Part shown: positions 23,101 to 33,169 of the stretch, piece by piece | Layout of the letters: the number at the start of each line of letters is the position of its first letter | Position numbering within the stretch: position 1 is the first letter of the stretch | Origin: Microplitis mediator | Lineage: Eukaryota; Arthropoda; Insecta; Hymenoptera; Braconidae | Assembly (NCBI RefSeq): GCF_029852145.1 | Contig: NC_079977.1 | Coordinates: 2,108,001-2,172,000, forward strand | DNA length: 64,000 nt | Reading direction: 5' to 3' | Translations under genes and position numbers: made by a program | Notes under the pieces: model-generated | Database searches by the model: none | What the model saw: the letters and a program-made list of their open reading frames with translations, nothing else | Told to the model about the DNA's origin: nothing

Positions 23101-25134
23101 ACCTCTACACGGAAAGAAAATTATGGGAAGTTTTGCTATGCATTATGGGAATGGTTCTCATAATGGTATGGGAATAGTACCTATACTACTATAGGGATGG
23201 TTCCCATATATTATTAGAACCATCCCCATAATAGTATGAGAATAGTTCCCATACCATTATGGGAATGGTTCCCATATTGGTATAGGAACTATTCCTATAA
23301 TATTATGGGAACTATTCCCATAATGTTATGGGAACCATCCCTATAATGTCATAAAATTTTTTTTCTGCACAATAGTGTAGAAATTTCCCAAAATTTGAAT
23401 TTTTTTGAATGTTTTGTGCTGACAAAAAATTCTTGTTAAAAATTTTAATGTTTTTTTGCCAAATACGATTTTTTTTTCAATGTTTGAATTTTTGTTTTTA
23501 TGTTTAATAATATTTCTGTGTATTGTAGAAGTGATTACCACACTTCTTTACATTAATTTTTTCATGATAATATGGGAACCATTCCCACAATATTATAGGA
23601 ATGGTTCCTATAATAGTATGGGAACTATTCCCATAATATTATGGGAATGATTCCCATAATGGTATAGGAACCATTCCAATTGCATTATGGGAATCATTCC
23701 CATAGTAGTATGGGAATAGTTCCCATACTATTATAGGAACCATTCCCATAATATTATAGAGAGTATTCCTATAAATTATAGGAACCATTCCTATAATTAT
23801 AGGAACCATTCCTATAGTGTTATGGGTATCATTCCCATAATTATAGGAACTATTCCTATAATTATGGGAAACATTCCTATAATTATAGGAACCGCTCTCA
23901 TAATTTATGGTCGTAATTCCTATGATGGTATAGGAAAAAATTTCACAAAATTATGGGAACCGCTGCCATAATTTTCTCTCCGTGTACAATGTTTTTATCA
24001 TATTTTAGGCCAACATGTGACATGTGAGGTAAAGTGGGCCACACAAAAAAAACATTGTGACGAAAAAATTATTTTCATTTTTATGTTCCGTCAAATTAAT
24101 TGTTTCGTTACCACTTTTTTTCAGGTGGTTTATTTTACCCCACATATCACTTATTCACATGAAATATGATAAAAACAATGTAGAGGTCATAATCTGACGG
24201 GAAATAAAAAAAATTTTTTTTTTCGATTTTGTGCAAAATTTCGACTGGTTCTTCCGAAATAGACGGAAAATAACCGAATTTGATGGTTAAAAGCCACAAA
24301 AAGAAAAATCGGCTCAAGGGGGTCTTTGTGCCCTAGGCTCCCCTATATAAGTACGCGTGAAGAATTATAATATTTACAAATGGTCGTGCGTTTTCAGAGT
24401 TTATATCTATTTTTGTTTTAGCAACCAAGTTCACATCGTTAACAACGTAAGTAAAATAATCGTTTGGTACAGTCCCTGTTGAAAACTGGCTACTGACATG
24501 AAATACTTGAGTCGTACGACTTTTTAGTTCTTTAGTTTCACCATTTTTGACACATTTCGCATTATTGAACTGAAAATAAAAAAACAGTTTTTCGCTCTCA
24601 ATATATAGACATATTGAAACATCCAGGGGCGGAACAAAAATATTTATATTTTTTTCAGCTTTATTTCTGTCACAATCTTTCTATGCCGCTGCAATTATTT
24701 CCCTTGATTAATAATTAACAAATAAAAAAATTACTTTGAGCCGCGATCGGCCCCCAAGATATAAATCTGGTTCAGTTTGATGGATTGATGCATAACCAGT
24801 CAATGCAGCTGAATTATTCTCGTTGTAATTAGCAACATGGTGATATTTTCCCGCTTGCACTGTACTTGATACCGATAAACGGGCTAAGCAATCACAGGTT
24901 GCCAAATCATCCTCGTCATTAGACTCATCGACGCCGCAGAGACGGTTTAATGAACCCGAGAGATCTAGTCGCGTTGATACTTTTATATTTTTGTAAAAAA
25001 ATCCCTTAAATAATAAGTAGAAGTATTCAATTGATGTCTTATTTGTTATTGAATCTATATAGCAATCGAATATTTACTTGTATTAGAATAATTTTAGCCA
25101 GTACACTAATACTTATCATCAAATATTTGGCCAT
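20171..25134 (-). CDS. Secreted eight-cysteine protein, paralog B
   Basis: Five exons, all phase 0: 25078-25134, 24735-25004, 24378-24569, 22789-22950, 20171-20338 (282 aa). Exon 1 is a signal-anchor-like leader, MAKYLMISISVLAKIILIQ. Exon 2 has LCGVD and TCDCLARL; exon 3 KCVKNGE and AKTKID; exon 4 MCGES, SLWSI and GNGC; exon 5 FDEPLQCGDY and ends SNCV-stop. The eight cysteines match paralogs A and C. Exon and intron order are as in A. Introns 3 (1427 bp) and 4 (2450 bp) are swollen by mobile elements; one ends only 11 nt inside the donor of intron 4, whose GTTAGA 5' site is itself weak. All frames are open, so the gene looks intact. Function is unknown; a GM2-activator-like lipid-binding C-terminal half is possible. 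Confidence 0.82.
20465..20625. mobile_element. Short CACGG-ended palindromic element (B intron 4)
   Basis: CACGGAGAGAAATGTCGAGT at the left and CTTGACATTTCTTTCCGTG at the right form inverted ends of about 45 bp. The centre contains CTCTATAGTTTGTACAGG and its partial complement. The same element is at 27813-27973 in copy 2, so it predates the duplication. Confidence 0.75.
20690..20802. mobile_element. CACGG-ended element with CAGGAT/ATCCTG core (B intron 4)
   Basis: Starts CACGGAAAAAAAATAGG and ends CCTAATTTTTTTTCATG (a decayed TTTTCCGTG). The core is CAACAGCATG, GGATTTTTCCTGTTGC and ACAGGAATACATCCTGTTGC. The copy-2 version (28038-28217) is longer by several GCAACAGGAT units, so the core changed length after the duplication. 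Confidence 0.7.
20927..21157. mobile_element. 231 bp MITE, copy 1 only
   Basis: Inverted ends CACGGTGAAAAATTTCC...GGAAATTTTTCACCGTG; the arms are nearly perfect for about 100 bp (GTAACGCTGGACTATAAG and complement). Copy 2 at 29368-29380 reads straight through GGTAACATGACATTC, so this is a filled site against an empty one. The target duplication is AT (20925-20926, 21158-21159). It lies inside a CAACATGA-type array (about 20850-21240). Confidence 0.9.
21243..21365 (+). pseudogene. C2H2 zinc-finger-like fragment
   Basis: The reading frame gives HIHRNGFHKQYGCDFCNRCF followed by RKKNLL. The C-x2-C pair, the aromatic before it and the F-x-x-K-x-x-L spacing are those of a BTB-type C2H2 zinc finger. 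The terminal histidines are missing and the frame runs into repeat. Copy 2 lacks about 100 bp here (the ATGTTACC|GATGTTTCAG junction near 29441), so it is either an insertion in copy 1 or a deletion in copy 2. No splice sites were assigned. Assignment is by eye; a chance match is possible. Confidence 0.3.
21431..22777. mobile_element. 1.35 kb element with GGTAAAAGGGCGTAT arrays, copy 1 only
   Basis: Terminal inverted repeats CGCGTGCTTAAAGGTAAAAG / CTTTTACCTTTAAGCACGCG. Copy 2 (29551-29561) shows the empty site. The duplicated target is ATTT (21427-21430, 22778-22781). Inside are at least ten copies of GGTAAAAGGGCGTAT or its complement, in both directions, around two AT-rich segments. One of these has an AAAAGGGCGTATAATAAAA arm facing ATACGCCCTTTTGG. 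A 4 bp duplication is known for Chapaev and Sola1 elements among others; I cannot assign the superfamily. Confidence 0.9.
23022..24345. mobile_element. TAGGGGA foldback in B intron 3, interrupted
   Basis: Left TAGGGGAGCCTGGGGCACGA and right GTGCCCTAGGCTCCCCTA are inverted ends bounded by TA. The uninterrupted version is at 29776-30219 in C. Here a second element (23108-23984) sits inside it. Internal TTTACCCCACATATCAC marks the family. Confidence 0.85.
23108..23984. mobile_element. CACGG-ended element with GGGAACCATTCCCAT array
   Basis: Inverted ends CACGGAAAGAAAATTATGG / CCATAATTTTCTCTCCGTG, with TA duplicated on both sides (23106-23107, 23985-23986); the C copy lacks it. Two arrays of GGGAACNATTCCCATAAT palindromes flank a unique core of about 230 bp (23341-23572). 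That core recurs in reverse complement at 55383-55605. Two short frames in the core are not conserved as protein. Confidence 0.9.
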
Positions 25135-25570
25135 TTTGCTGAATGATGATTGAAATTTTTTTTATCCTGCAACTGAATTATTTGCGACTGTTGTACGAAA
25201 GAAAGAAGTTTATTTAGCATACTAGGTTTTTTTTGCGAGTTTGTGTGTGTGGGAAAACTTAATTGCTGTAGATAATAAATTTTTATCGAAAATTATTAAA
25301 AATGATATCTGAAGGTTAACATGCACCGATGTATAAGTCTGCATTATAGATATAGATAGTTGTGAGCTTACTTACTATTGTCATATTTTTATTTAAATTC
25401 CCATTGCTCGAAAGCTTAATGACGTCAAGTTGTGTACCAATTATGATTATATCTATTTCTTTTTATTTTTGTGGTAAAATCTGATTTTTAGATAACTTTC
25501 AAAATATCAAAGTGGTGAGGGTGCGTCTATTAGTTTAATTAATGTATTATTTGTCATTATTATTGTTATT

Positions 25571-26435
25571 AAAGGAAGGGGGGGGGGGGCAAAACGGGAT
25601 AGGCCGGCAAAATGGGATACCCTCAAAATTTCGTCAAAATTTTTTTTTCTCGATAAACTTTCGACATCTAGTGTCATTTTATACTATTAAAAGCTAAAAA
25701 AATACAATTTTTATATTTTTTGCGAAAAGTATAAATGAAAAAAATGTACAAATTTTATCGTACTACAAATTTATTTTCGTGAAGTATCACAAATTAAGAA
25801 ATTTATTTCATTAATTAACTCAAGAACAATAACAACAATAATACTAATAAAAACTCTAAAACTGTAACATTGGTAATCATCATAATTTTAACTGTTACAT
25901 TGTAACGTTCATAATTTTGTATTATTTTATAACTTTAGTGCTATAATATCACATTATTAACAGTTATGTTAATTTTCTAATATTCATTTTTGTGTCCACC
26001 ATTTAAATATAGTGGAAACCTAAACATGCAAACATGCAAATAACCTTCTCAATAAGACAATTTATAGATAAATTGAGAAAAATATAGATAGCCCGAACTG
26101 GGAATCGAACCCAGACCAATTCGGTATCACGCCGAGTGCTCTACCAGTTGAGCACATTCTTTAAAAATATGTTGAGAGTAAATTTTATTACTTTCATCAA
26201 TTTAGAAAGACATTATTACATCAATTTTATTCACTTAAAAAAAAAAAAAAATTTACTTTTTTTTGGGGTATCCCATTTTGCCCGCAGAAAATAAAAATTT
26301 TTTTTCTGATGGAAGTCTAAAATCCGTTATATTTATATCAAATAGAATCAAAATGAAGCCAATTTACGATATTTGACCCTAAAAACTAAATTTTTCGTTA
26401 AGTACCCCGTTTTGCCCCCCCCCCTCCTTCCCCTA
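25571..26435. mobile_element. G-rich foldback element at the duplication junction
   Basis: The left side has a run of 12 or more G then GCAAAACGGGATAGG. The right side has GTACCCCGTTTTGCC then a C run and TCCTTCCCCTA. Internal GGGTATCCCATTTTGCCCGC pairs with the left arm. It lies exactly between the two duplication copies. A tRNA-like segment (26087-26160) is inside. Confidence 0.8.
26087..26160 (-). pseudogene. tRNA-like sequence with broken acceptor stem
   Basis: Minus strand shows a D-arm GCTCAACTGGTAGAGC and a perfect T-arm CTGGGTTCGATTCCCAG, with an anticodon arm TCGG-CGTGATA-CCGA between them. Base 33 is G, not T, and the 5' acceptor half does not pair with the 3' TTCGGGC. It is therefore a tRNA relic or SINE head, not a functional tRNA. 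It is the third case here of a tRNA-derived segment inside a foldback. Confidence 0.6.
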
Positions 26436-27514
26436 TAGAAACAATTTTGTAGGAAATTAAATTCTTGACAGAAAAGGTCATGTTCATTTTTTTTATAAAA
26501 TGTGTATTTATGAAGATATTTTAAAAAAACGTTTTTTAGATCTTATGAATTGGGCGTTTCAAGGATAACGAATGATCTAAAAATTGTTTTTTCAAAATAA
26601 CTTCATAAATACACATTTTATAAAAAAAATGGACATAACCTTTTTTGTCAAAAATTTAATTTCCTACAAAATTGTTCCTATGATTTTTTCCTTTAATTTG
26701 CATATTTCATGAGATATTCCGAAAAAACGCGATTGTGTCGAAAAATGAGCTGTAATCATCCTGAGGCACGTGTTCTTTTGACTTAAAAAGAAAAAACCAA
26801 ATTCCCCAGGTATTTTTTCACTAGAAAGAAGCTTTTTATGAGGCGCCTGAGAAAATTTAGTTTTTAACGACCGACCTAAAATATATAAATATATAAAAAG
26901 TAAGTGCGAGTATTAATTATCTATAGTTACATTCTCTGATAGAATGGACAGACACCTTTGACACTTTGCCGATTTATCAAGCACACGACCGCGTGTTAAT
27001 TAAACTCTGGCATATGAAATATAGTTGTGAGAAATCTTTCGTATACGTGGAGTTCTTTATTACTGAGGCATATATATATTTGTCTCGACATCAGCGATGA
27101 ATTTATCAATAGATGTACAGACAGGGTAATCCTCCAGTATCATGGAACATATTTAGAAAGGTTGGGATTTTATGTCCAAACTTTTCTGATAAAAATTCTA
27201 AATGCAGAATTAAGAACGAGGATCAATAATTACTCATTAATCTATACTGTAAGAAAATGGTGTGTCCGCTGAAAAAATGAATCAGACGCTCACGAAGATA
27301 TTGTCAGACGATTTTTTTTATTAATTTTTATTACACTCAAGAATGTACTGTAGGGCGAATTAAAAAATTTTTATTTTGTTTTTGACTGTTTTTTAAATTT
27401 TAAATTCATGTGATCGTTCAAATTGTGGATCTCTATGCTGCGACTGACCAATCAGGTTTTAACAAGAAGCTTCACATTGTTCTCATTATTTTTATACTTT
27501 TGATATTCATATGA

Positions 27515-30500
27515 CTAAACACAATTACTGCCAGGATATAAATTCCACCAAATGTAACCATACCAGTATAAATAAGATTCACCCGTATTTATTCTGAAGT
27601 ATAGCTGATAATCACCACACTGCAGTGGCTCATCGAACGTTACTGCCAGTGGTACATTAATGGTGGGTACAAATTCATGATCCTTTGAAAAGTAATTTCG
27701 TAAATTAATAAAAAATAATTATCTGTAAGGATGGATGGCATAGTAAGTACAGTGGAATAGAAAATTTTCGGATTGAATTAAAACTTTTTTTAGTGTAAAT
27801 TAAGGTTTCATGCACGGAGAGAAATGCTGAGTCAATATGTCTATGCAGAGTAATGATAACATTACTCTATAGTTTGTATAGGCAGTCACATAAGAGCGGC
27901 GTGACACAAATTATGGAGTAATGTAATTATTACTATGCTGCATAGGCATATTTACTTGACATTTTTTTCCGTGTGAAGAGAATTATGGTTACCGTTTGTA
28001 GTACGTTCATTAAATACAAATCCATAATGTTATGCTGCACGGAAAAAAAAGGCGCTGCAACAGGATGCAGTCCTGTGGGAGCAACAGGATAAAATCTTGT
28101 TGCAGCAACAGAATTTTCATGTTACAGCAACAGGATAAATCCTGTGGGAGCAACAGGATTTTTCATGTTGCCTCCACAGGAATGCATCCTGTTGCAGCAC
28201 CTGATTTTTTTTCCGTGCATACACAGTAAAAAATATTGTGTATTTGTGTCGAAAACGGTTTGTGTTAAAAATTGTAGTGTGTTAAGGGGTTAGGGGCAGT
28301 CAGAGACACGAAAAAATGAGAATTTTCAGTAATTTTTTTTTGCTATTAAATCATTTTATTTAACAAAAGTAATAATATGGCATTATTAAACAATGTTTTG
28401 ACTTGAAGTTACGAAAATTTGAAAAAAAAAAATTTATAATTTTCAAAGTTATAGCTGTCTGTGTTGACCCAGTTTCAAAAAAAAGGTCCTTGTCGTGACT
28501 GTCATAAGTCCTTGGAGATTCATCTAAAATCAATCGGATGAAAAAAATTAGTTTTATAAATAAATAATCCTGGGTCTGATCGAAGCTTTTTTTTTTTTTT
28601 CAAAAATTAACAAAATGGCGGCCTCAGAAATTTTTTCTAGATTTTCAGGAAAAAATCAGCAGTTAATTAAGGCCGCCATTTTGTTAATTTTTGAAATAAA
28701 AAAAAAAGCTTCGATCAGGCCCAGGATTATTTATTTATAAAACTAATTTTTTTCATCCGATTGATTTTAGATGAATCTCCAAGGACTTATGACAGTCACG
28801 ACAAGGACCTTTTTTTTGAAACTGGGTCAACACAGACAGCTATAACTTTGAAAATTATAAATTTTTTTTTTTCAAATTTTCATGACTTCAAGTCAAAACA
28901 TTGTTTAATAATGCCATATTATTACTTTTGTTAAATAAAATGATTTAATAGCAAAAAAAAATTACTGGAAATTCTCATTTTTTCGTGTCTCTGACTGCCC
29001 CTAACCCCTTAAACTAACACAAAGTTTGTGTCACTTTATTTTGTAACATTAAAAATGTGTTATACACTCTTTATTAATACATTTTGGGGGTTACTGTAAA
29101 ATTCTTTGCGCCCTCTTGTGGCGATATTTCAACATAATCTTTGTGTTAAAAAGAGGTTACACAAAGTTTGTGTCGAAATTTCAACACAAATTTTGTGTCA
29201 ACCGTTTTTAACACACAAACTGTGTTGATTTTACACAATATTTTTTACTGTGTAATTTTACAGTAACGACTTCGAAATCGTATAGAAATGAAATCCACAT
29301 GGAAAAAAATAACAAGGCTTTGCAACATGAATCAGTCTAGGTGGGGCAACATAATTTTTCATGATTCGGTAACATGACATTCATGTTGCACCAACATGAA
29401 ACAATCATGTAATGTTACTACAACATGATTTTTTTATGTTACCGATGTTTCAGAAAAAAAACCTGTTACTGTACAATATGGAAACCATTCTCACAATATA
29501 CTGTAATTTTTACTGTAATTTTATCTCCGCAATTATAAGTATCAATAAATATTTTTCTAACCTTCGGAAAATTGCAACCATTGCTATGTAAATAAGTAGA
29601 ATTAACAATGCTCCAAAGCGATTCTTCTACGGAACCTTTTTTCAATGACTCACCACACATTGTACCGAGATCTTTGTCGAATTCATACAATACGGTATTA
29701 TTTACTTCTAATTTCAATTTGTTCTGTAAAAAAAAACGAGAATTAATTTACTTTATTTAACGAGATATATTTATATAGGGGGAGCCTGGGGCACGAAGGC
29801 CCCCCTCCAAAATTAGGTAAAAAATTTTTTTTTTATTTTTCGTCAAGTTATGAGCTTTATAATGTTTTTATTGTATTTAAGGTGAATACGTGATATGTGG
29901 GGCAAAATGAACCACTCGAAAAAAACATTGTAACAAAAAAATTATTTTCATTTTTATTTTCCGTCGAATTAATTTTTTCGTTACATTTTTTTTTTTAGTG
30001 GACCATCTTCCCCCACATATCACATATTCACCTACAATATGATAAAAACAATGTAGAGGCCATAATCTGACGGGAAATAAATAATTTTTTTTTTTTCGAT
30101 TTTTTGCAAAATTTCGACTGGTTCTCCCGAAATAGACGGAAAATAACCGAATTTGATGGTTAAAAGCCACAAAAAGAAAAATTCGGCTCAAGGGGGTCTT
30201 TGTGCCCCAGGCTCCCCTATATAAGTATGCGTGAAGAATTATAATATTTACAAATGGTCGTGCGTTTTCCGAGTTTATATCTATTTTTGTTTTAGTAACC
30301 AAGGTTACATTGTTAGAAACGTAAGTAAAATACTCGTTTGGTACAGTCCCTGTTGAAAACTGGTTACTGACATGAAATACTTGAGTCGTACGACTTTTTA
30401 GTTCTTTAGTTTCACCATTTTTGACACATTTCGCATTATTGAACTGAAAATAAAAAAAAACAGTTTTTCGCTATCAATATATAGACATATTGAAATATCC

Positions 30501-31010
30501 AGGGGCGGAACAAAAGTATTTATATTTTTTTCAGCTTTATTTCTGTCACAATTTTTCTATGCCGCTGCAATTATTTCCCTTAATTAATAATTAACAAATA
30601 AAAAAATTACTTTGAGCCGCGATCGGCCCCCAAGATATAAATCTGGTTCAGTTTGATGGATTGACGCATAACCAGTCAATGCAGCTGAATTATTCTGGTT
30701 GTAATTAGCAACATGGTGATATTTTCCCGCTTGCACTGTACTTGATACCGATAAACGGGCTAAGCAATCACAGGTTGCCAAATCATCCTCGTCATTAGAC
30801 TCATCGACGCCGCAGAGACGGTTCAATGAACCCGAGAGATCTAGTCGCGTTGATACTTTTATATTTTTGTAAAAAAATCCCTTAAATAATAAGTAGAAGT
30901 ATTCAATTGATGTCTTATTTGTTATTGAATCTATATAGCAATCGAATATTTACTTGTATTAGAATAATTTTAGCCAGTACACTAATACTTATCATCAAAT
31001 ATTTGGCCAT
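27515..31010 (-). CDS. Secreted eight-cysteine protein, paralog C
   Basis: Exons 30954-31010, 30611-30880, 30252-30443, 29562-29723, 27515-27682, all phase 0, 282 aa. Nearly identical to paralog B, with scattered amino-acid changes: NYNQNN for NYNENN in exon 2, and IVNSTYLHSNG for IFNFTYLHGNG in exon 4. All exon lengths equal those of B, all eight cysteines are kept and no frame is broken. Intron 3 (528 bp) holds an uninterrupted TAGGGGA foldback. Intron 4 (1879 bp) holds three CACNG-ended elements. Intron 4 lacks the ATTT-flanked insertion near its donor, so this copy shows the ancestral splice context. Secretion is predicted from the leader; function is unknown. Confidence 0.82.
27813..27973. 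mobile_element. Short CACGG-ended palindromic element (C intron 4)
   Basis: Counterpart of 20465-20625. Starts CACGGAGAGAAATGCTGAGT and ends TTGACATTTTTTTCCGTG. Differs from copy 1 by several substitutions. Confidence 0.7.
28038..28217. mobile_element. CACGG-ended element with CAACAGGAT core (C intron 4)
   Basis: Inverted ends CACGGAAAAAAAAGG / CTGATTTTTTTTCCGTG. The core is five or six GCAACAGGAT / ATCCTGTTGC half-palindromes. The frame 28032-28229 is this array read through. Longer core than the copy-1 equivalent. Confidence 0.75.
28222..29252. mobile_element. CACAG-ended element with ACACAAA core, copy 2 only
   Basis: Inverted ends CACAGTAAAAAATATTGTG / CACAATATTTTTTACTGTG. Copy 1 has the empty site (GCATAATTTTGCAG near 20801-20814). 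TA is duplicated at 28220-28221 and 29253-29254. The core is made of ACACAAAGTTTGTGTCG-type palindromes. It carries a second foldback at 28286-29008. Confidence 0.9.
28286..29008. mobile_element. 723 bp near-perfect palindrome flanked by TTAA
   Basis: Starts GGGGTTAGGGGCAGTCAGAG and ends with its complement. The arms of about 335 bp differ at only a few positions, around a spacer of about 45 nt near 28647 between AAATGGCGGCCT and AGGCCGCCATTT. TTAA lies on each side (28282-28285, 29009-29012), the target used by piggyBac-, Kolobok- and Sola2-type elements (family knowledge). No coding sequence. The high arm identity suggests a young element or arm-to-arm conversion. Confidence 0.85.
29776..30219. 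mobile_element. TAGGGGA foldback in C intron 3, uninterrupted
   Basis: Left TAGGGGGAGCCTGGGGCACG and right GTGCCCCAGGCTCCCCTA are inverted, with TA edges. Counterpart of 23022-24345 in B before the inner insertion. Confidence 0.85.
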
Positions 31011-31437
31011 TTTGCTGAATGATGATTGAAATTTTTTTTATCCTGCAACTGAATTATTTGCGACTGTTGTACGAAAGAAAGAAGTTTATTTAGCATACTA
31101 GGTTTTTTTTGCGAGTTTGTGTGTGTGGGAAAACTTAATTGCTGTAGATAATAAATTTTTATCGAAAATTATTAAAAATGATATCTGAAGGTTAACATGC
31201 ACCGATGTATAAGTCTGCATTATAGATATAGATAGTTGTGAACTTACTTACTGTTGTTATATTTTTATTTAAATTCCGATTGGTCGAAAGCTTAATGACG
31301 TCAAGTTGTGTACCAATTATGATTATATGTATTTCTTTTTATTTTTGTGGTAAAATCTGACTTTTAGATAGCTTTCAAAATACCAAAGTGGTGAGGGTGC
31401 GTCTATTAGTTGAATTAATGTATTATTTGTAATTATC

Positions 31438-32087
31438 ATTGTTATTATTTACAGATAAAAATTTAAATAAAACTAAGAAGCAAAGTTGGACAGATGTAAG
31501 CCCAACATGAATGAAAAACACATTTGATTTTGACTTGCCTATGGCAATCTTGGCCTACTTAGTATCCATCCAAGTCAAAAAAGTCAAATTTAAATAATTA
31601 TTTTGACTCCGGTGTGGTGTTAAAATAATTTTACACTGGTGTAGGGGTGCTACTTAGTGGTGTTATCTAACCGGTGTACAAAAGGATTAAATTTACTCTG
31701 ATCAGACTATGAAGGTGGGGGTAGAAATGTTACTAGATCAGCAAAGCAAAATAATATTCCGTTAAAAGTACGAAATTATACTACATATTTTTTTTTTATT
31801 TATAATTGTACTGCGGTATATAAATATTTATATTTATAAGTAATTATATATATAAAGAATCGATTATTGAAGGCCCTGTAAGCCGACGAAATGGTCAGAC
31901 ACCTTCAACACTTTAGCAATTTATCAAGTACGTGACCGCGTGTTAATTAAACTTGAACATATGGATAAAATCTGGAATCCGTAAAAGTTCAGTTCATTAC
32001 CGGATTTATATTTTATCTCGTCCCACAAAATAATTATAAATTAATATCATCAATCTCAATTTGTAATTTTTCATTCGTTTATTGCAG
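31438..32087. other. Intergenic with a third diverged copy of the paralog flank
   Basis: At about 31890-31962, GACACCTTCAACACTTT and GACCGCGTGTTAATTAAAC match 19607-19667 and 26951-27010. Those stretches lie 3' of genes B and C. No third gene follows on this side. Otherwise AT-rich. Confidence 0.5.
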
Positions 32088-32258
32088 ATGAAAGTGAGTG
32101 CACTCGGTAATTGTGAACTGATTGAAAAAATAATGAAATCCAAACTGTTTTCTCGAGAGTTTGTTCAAAAAAAAATTCAGGCTCATTCCTGTGCCAAAGT
32201 TTGTTTGGTAAAAAATAAAAAATATAATTCAAGTCGTCTGAAGGTCGGGGAAGAATAG
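32088..32258 (+). pseudogene. C-type lysozyme-like exon remnant
   Basis: A 56-codon open frame directly follows TTTATTGCAG, a good 3' splice site. It begins MKVSALGNCELIEKI and continues with FSREFVQK, then KVCLVKNKKYNSS, then stops at TAG. The start of mature C-type lysozyme is K-x(4-5)-CEL followed about 24 residues later by W-V-C-L-V-x-x-E-S-x-x-N-x-S. Here CEL and CLV..N.S are kept. The catalytic Glu of the ES motif is replaced (NKKYNSS) and Trp is missing. No later exon with the DYGIFQI/C-x-C part was found before AATAAA at 32341. Probably a decayed or strongly diverged lysozyme-family piece; a chance resemblance is not excluded. Confidence 0.35.
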
Positions 32259-33169
32259 ACTCGGATATTGAATGAATTGAAAAAGACGTGTCTTTGACTC
32301 TTTGTTGACGACTTTACCACCCGGAGATGCTGTTCTGCTAAATAAAGACTAGAACGTGATTCTAAAGATTTTTAGACTCACTCTGATTTTTATTTTTTAT
32401 TCTTTTATCGACTATACAAGATGCACTTGATAACATTCAATATATTTTAGCAATTTTTTATGCTGCTGCATTATATTTTATTATTCTACAAATATATTGA
32501 AGAATTCAAAAATTTGTTTGGTAAAAAGTATTCGTCAGAAAAATAAGGCCTCGAAAAAAATGGACCAAAAATTATTTCTGGCTCTGTAATTTTTTAACTG
32601 TCCATTTTACCCCAGGTTTTGAACTTAAGTTCACAGAAATTAAACCAAACTTCTAGTTGCCAGAAAAAATTTTTTTTTTCTGGCGGAAACCGGCCAAAAT
32701 TTTGAAAAAAAAAACTTCTTACCAAATTTTAGGGGTGGTCCGTTTTTTCCGCCCTTCGTTTAAATTTATGAGAATATTATTGCAGTAAAAATATGAATAT
32801 TATTTTTTTCGAGCTTAGTATTGAAATATCCTTTTATCGTTTGCATTTATAACAGCATTACAGAAATTTTTATATCTCAGTATTCTCGCGTGTTTATGAA
32901 ACGTAAAACCGTGAAAACTTTTAAAAGAGCTTATATATAAATATATAAAGGGATAGAGAGATAAAATATGAAAAAAAAATAAGTTCGCAATATTCCGCGG
33001 TATTGCATATCCATGAAAGTTTTTATTACAAACCCAAGTAGTGGTCTTGCATCAAAAGTATATACTACATTTTATATAAACATGTATTCACATATATATA
33101 TAAGAATATGATATTATTAATCCAGGTTTTTATTGATTATCATGGTACATTTAATCCAATTGACGAAAT
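32259..33169. other. Intergenic; fragment of a TAGGGGA-family element
   Basis: 32530-32760 has the family words AATGGACCAAAAATT, CATTTTACCCCAGG and GGGGTGGTCCG but no clean ends. It is a truncated copy. No gene seen. Confidence 0.5.

Larger units (their letters stand above)
19098..25565. repeat. Tandem duplication, copy 1
   Basis: From about 19098 the sequence matches 26440 onward at roughly 97 percent by eye. The match continues through gene B to about 25565 (matching about 31437). Copy 1 is longer because it alone carries the elements at 20927-21157, 21431-22777 and 23108-23984. Copy 2 alone carries 28222-29252. Confidence 0.9.
26440..31437. repeat. Tandem duplication, copy 2
   Basis: Begins in the middle of the hAT-like foldback (equivalent to 19098) and ends near 31437, where ATTGTTATT is the last shared word with copy 1. 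The left junction shows a short ATAG shared between the G-rich element end and the duplicated sequence. It carries gene C. Confidence 0.9.

Noticed and set aside
26087..26160. Functional tRNA gene
   Set aside because: The acceptor stem does not pair, position 33 is G and the anticodon stem has a mismatch.
29877..30302. 141-codon minus frame
   Set aside because: Read-through of exon 3 of gene C into the foldback in intron 3.
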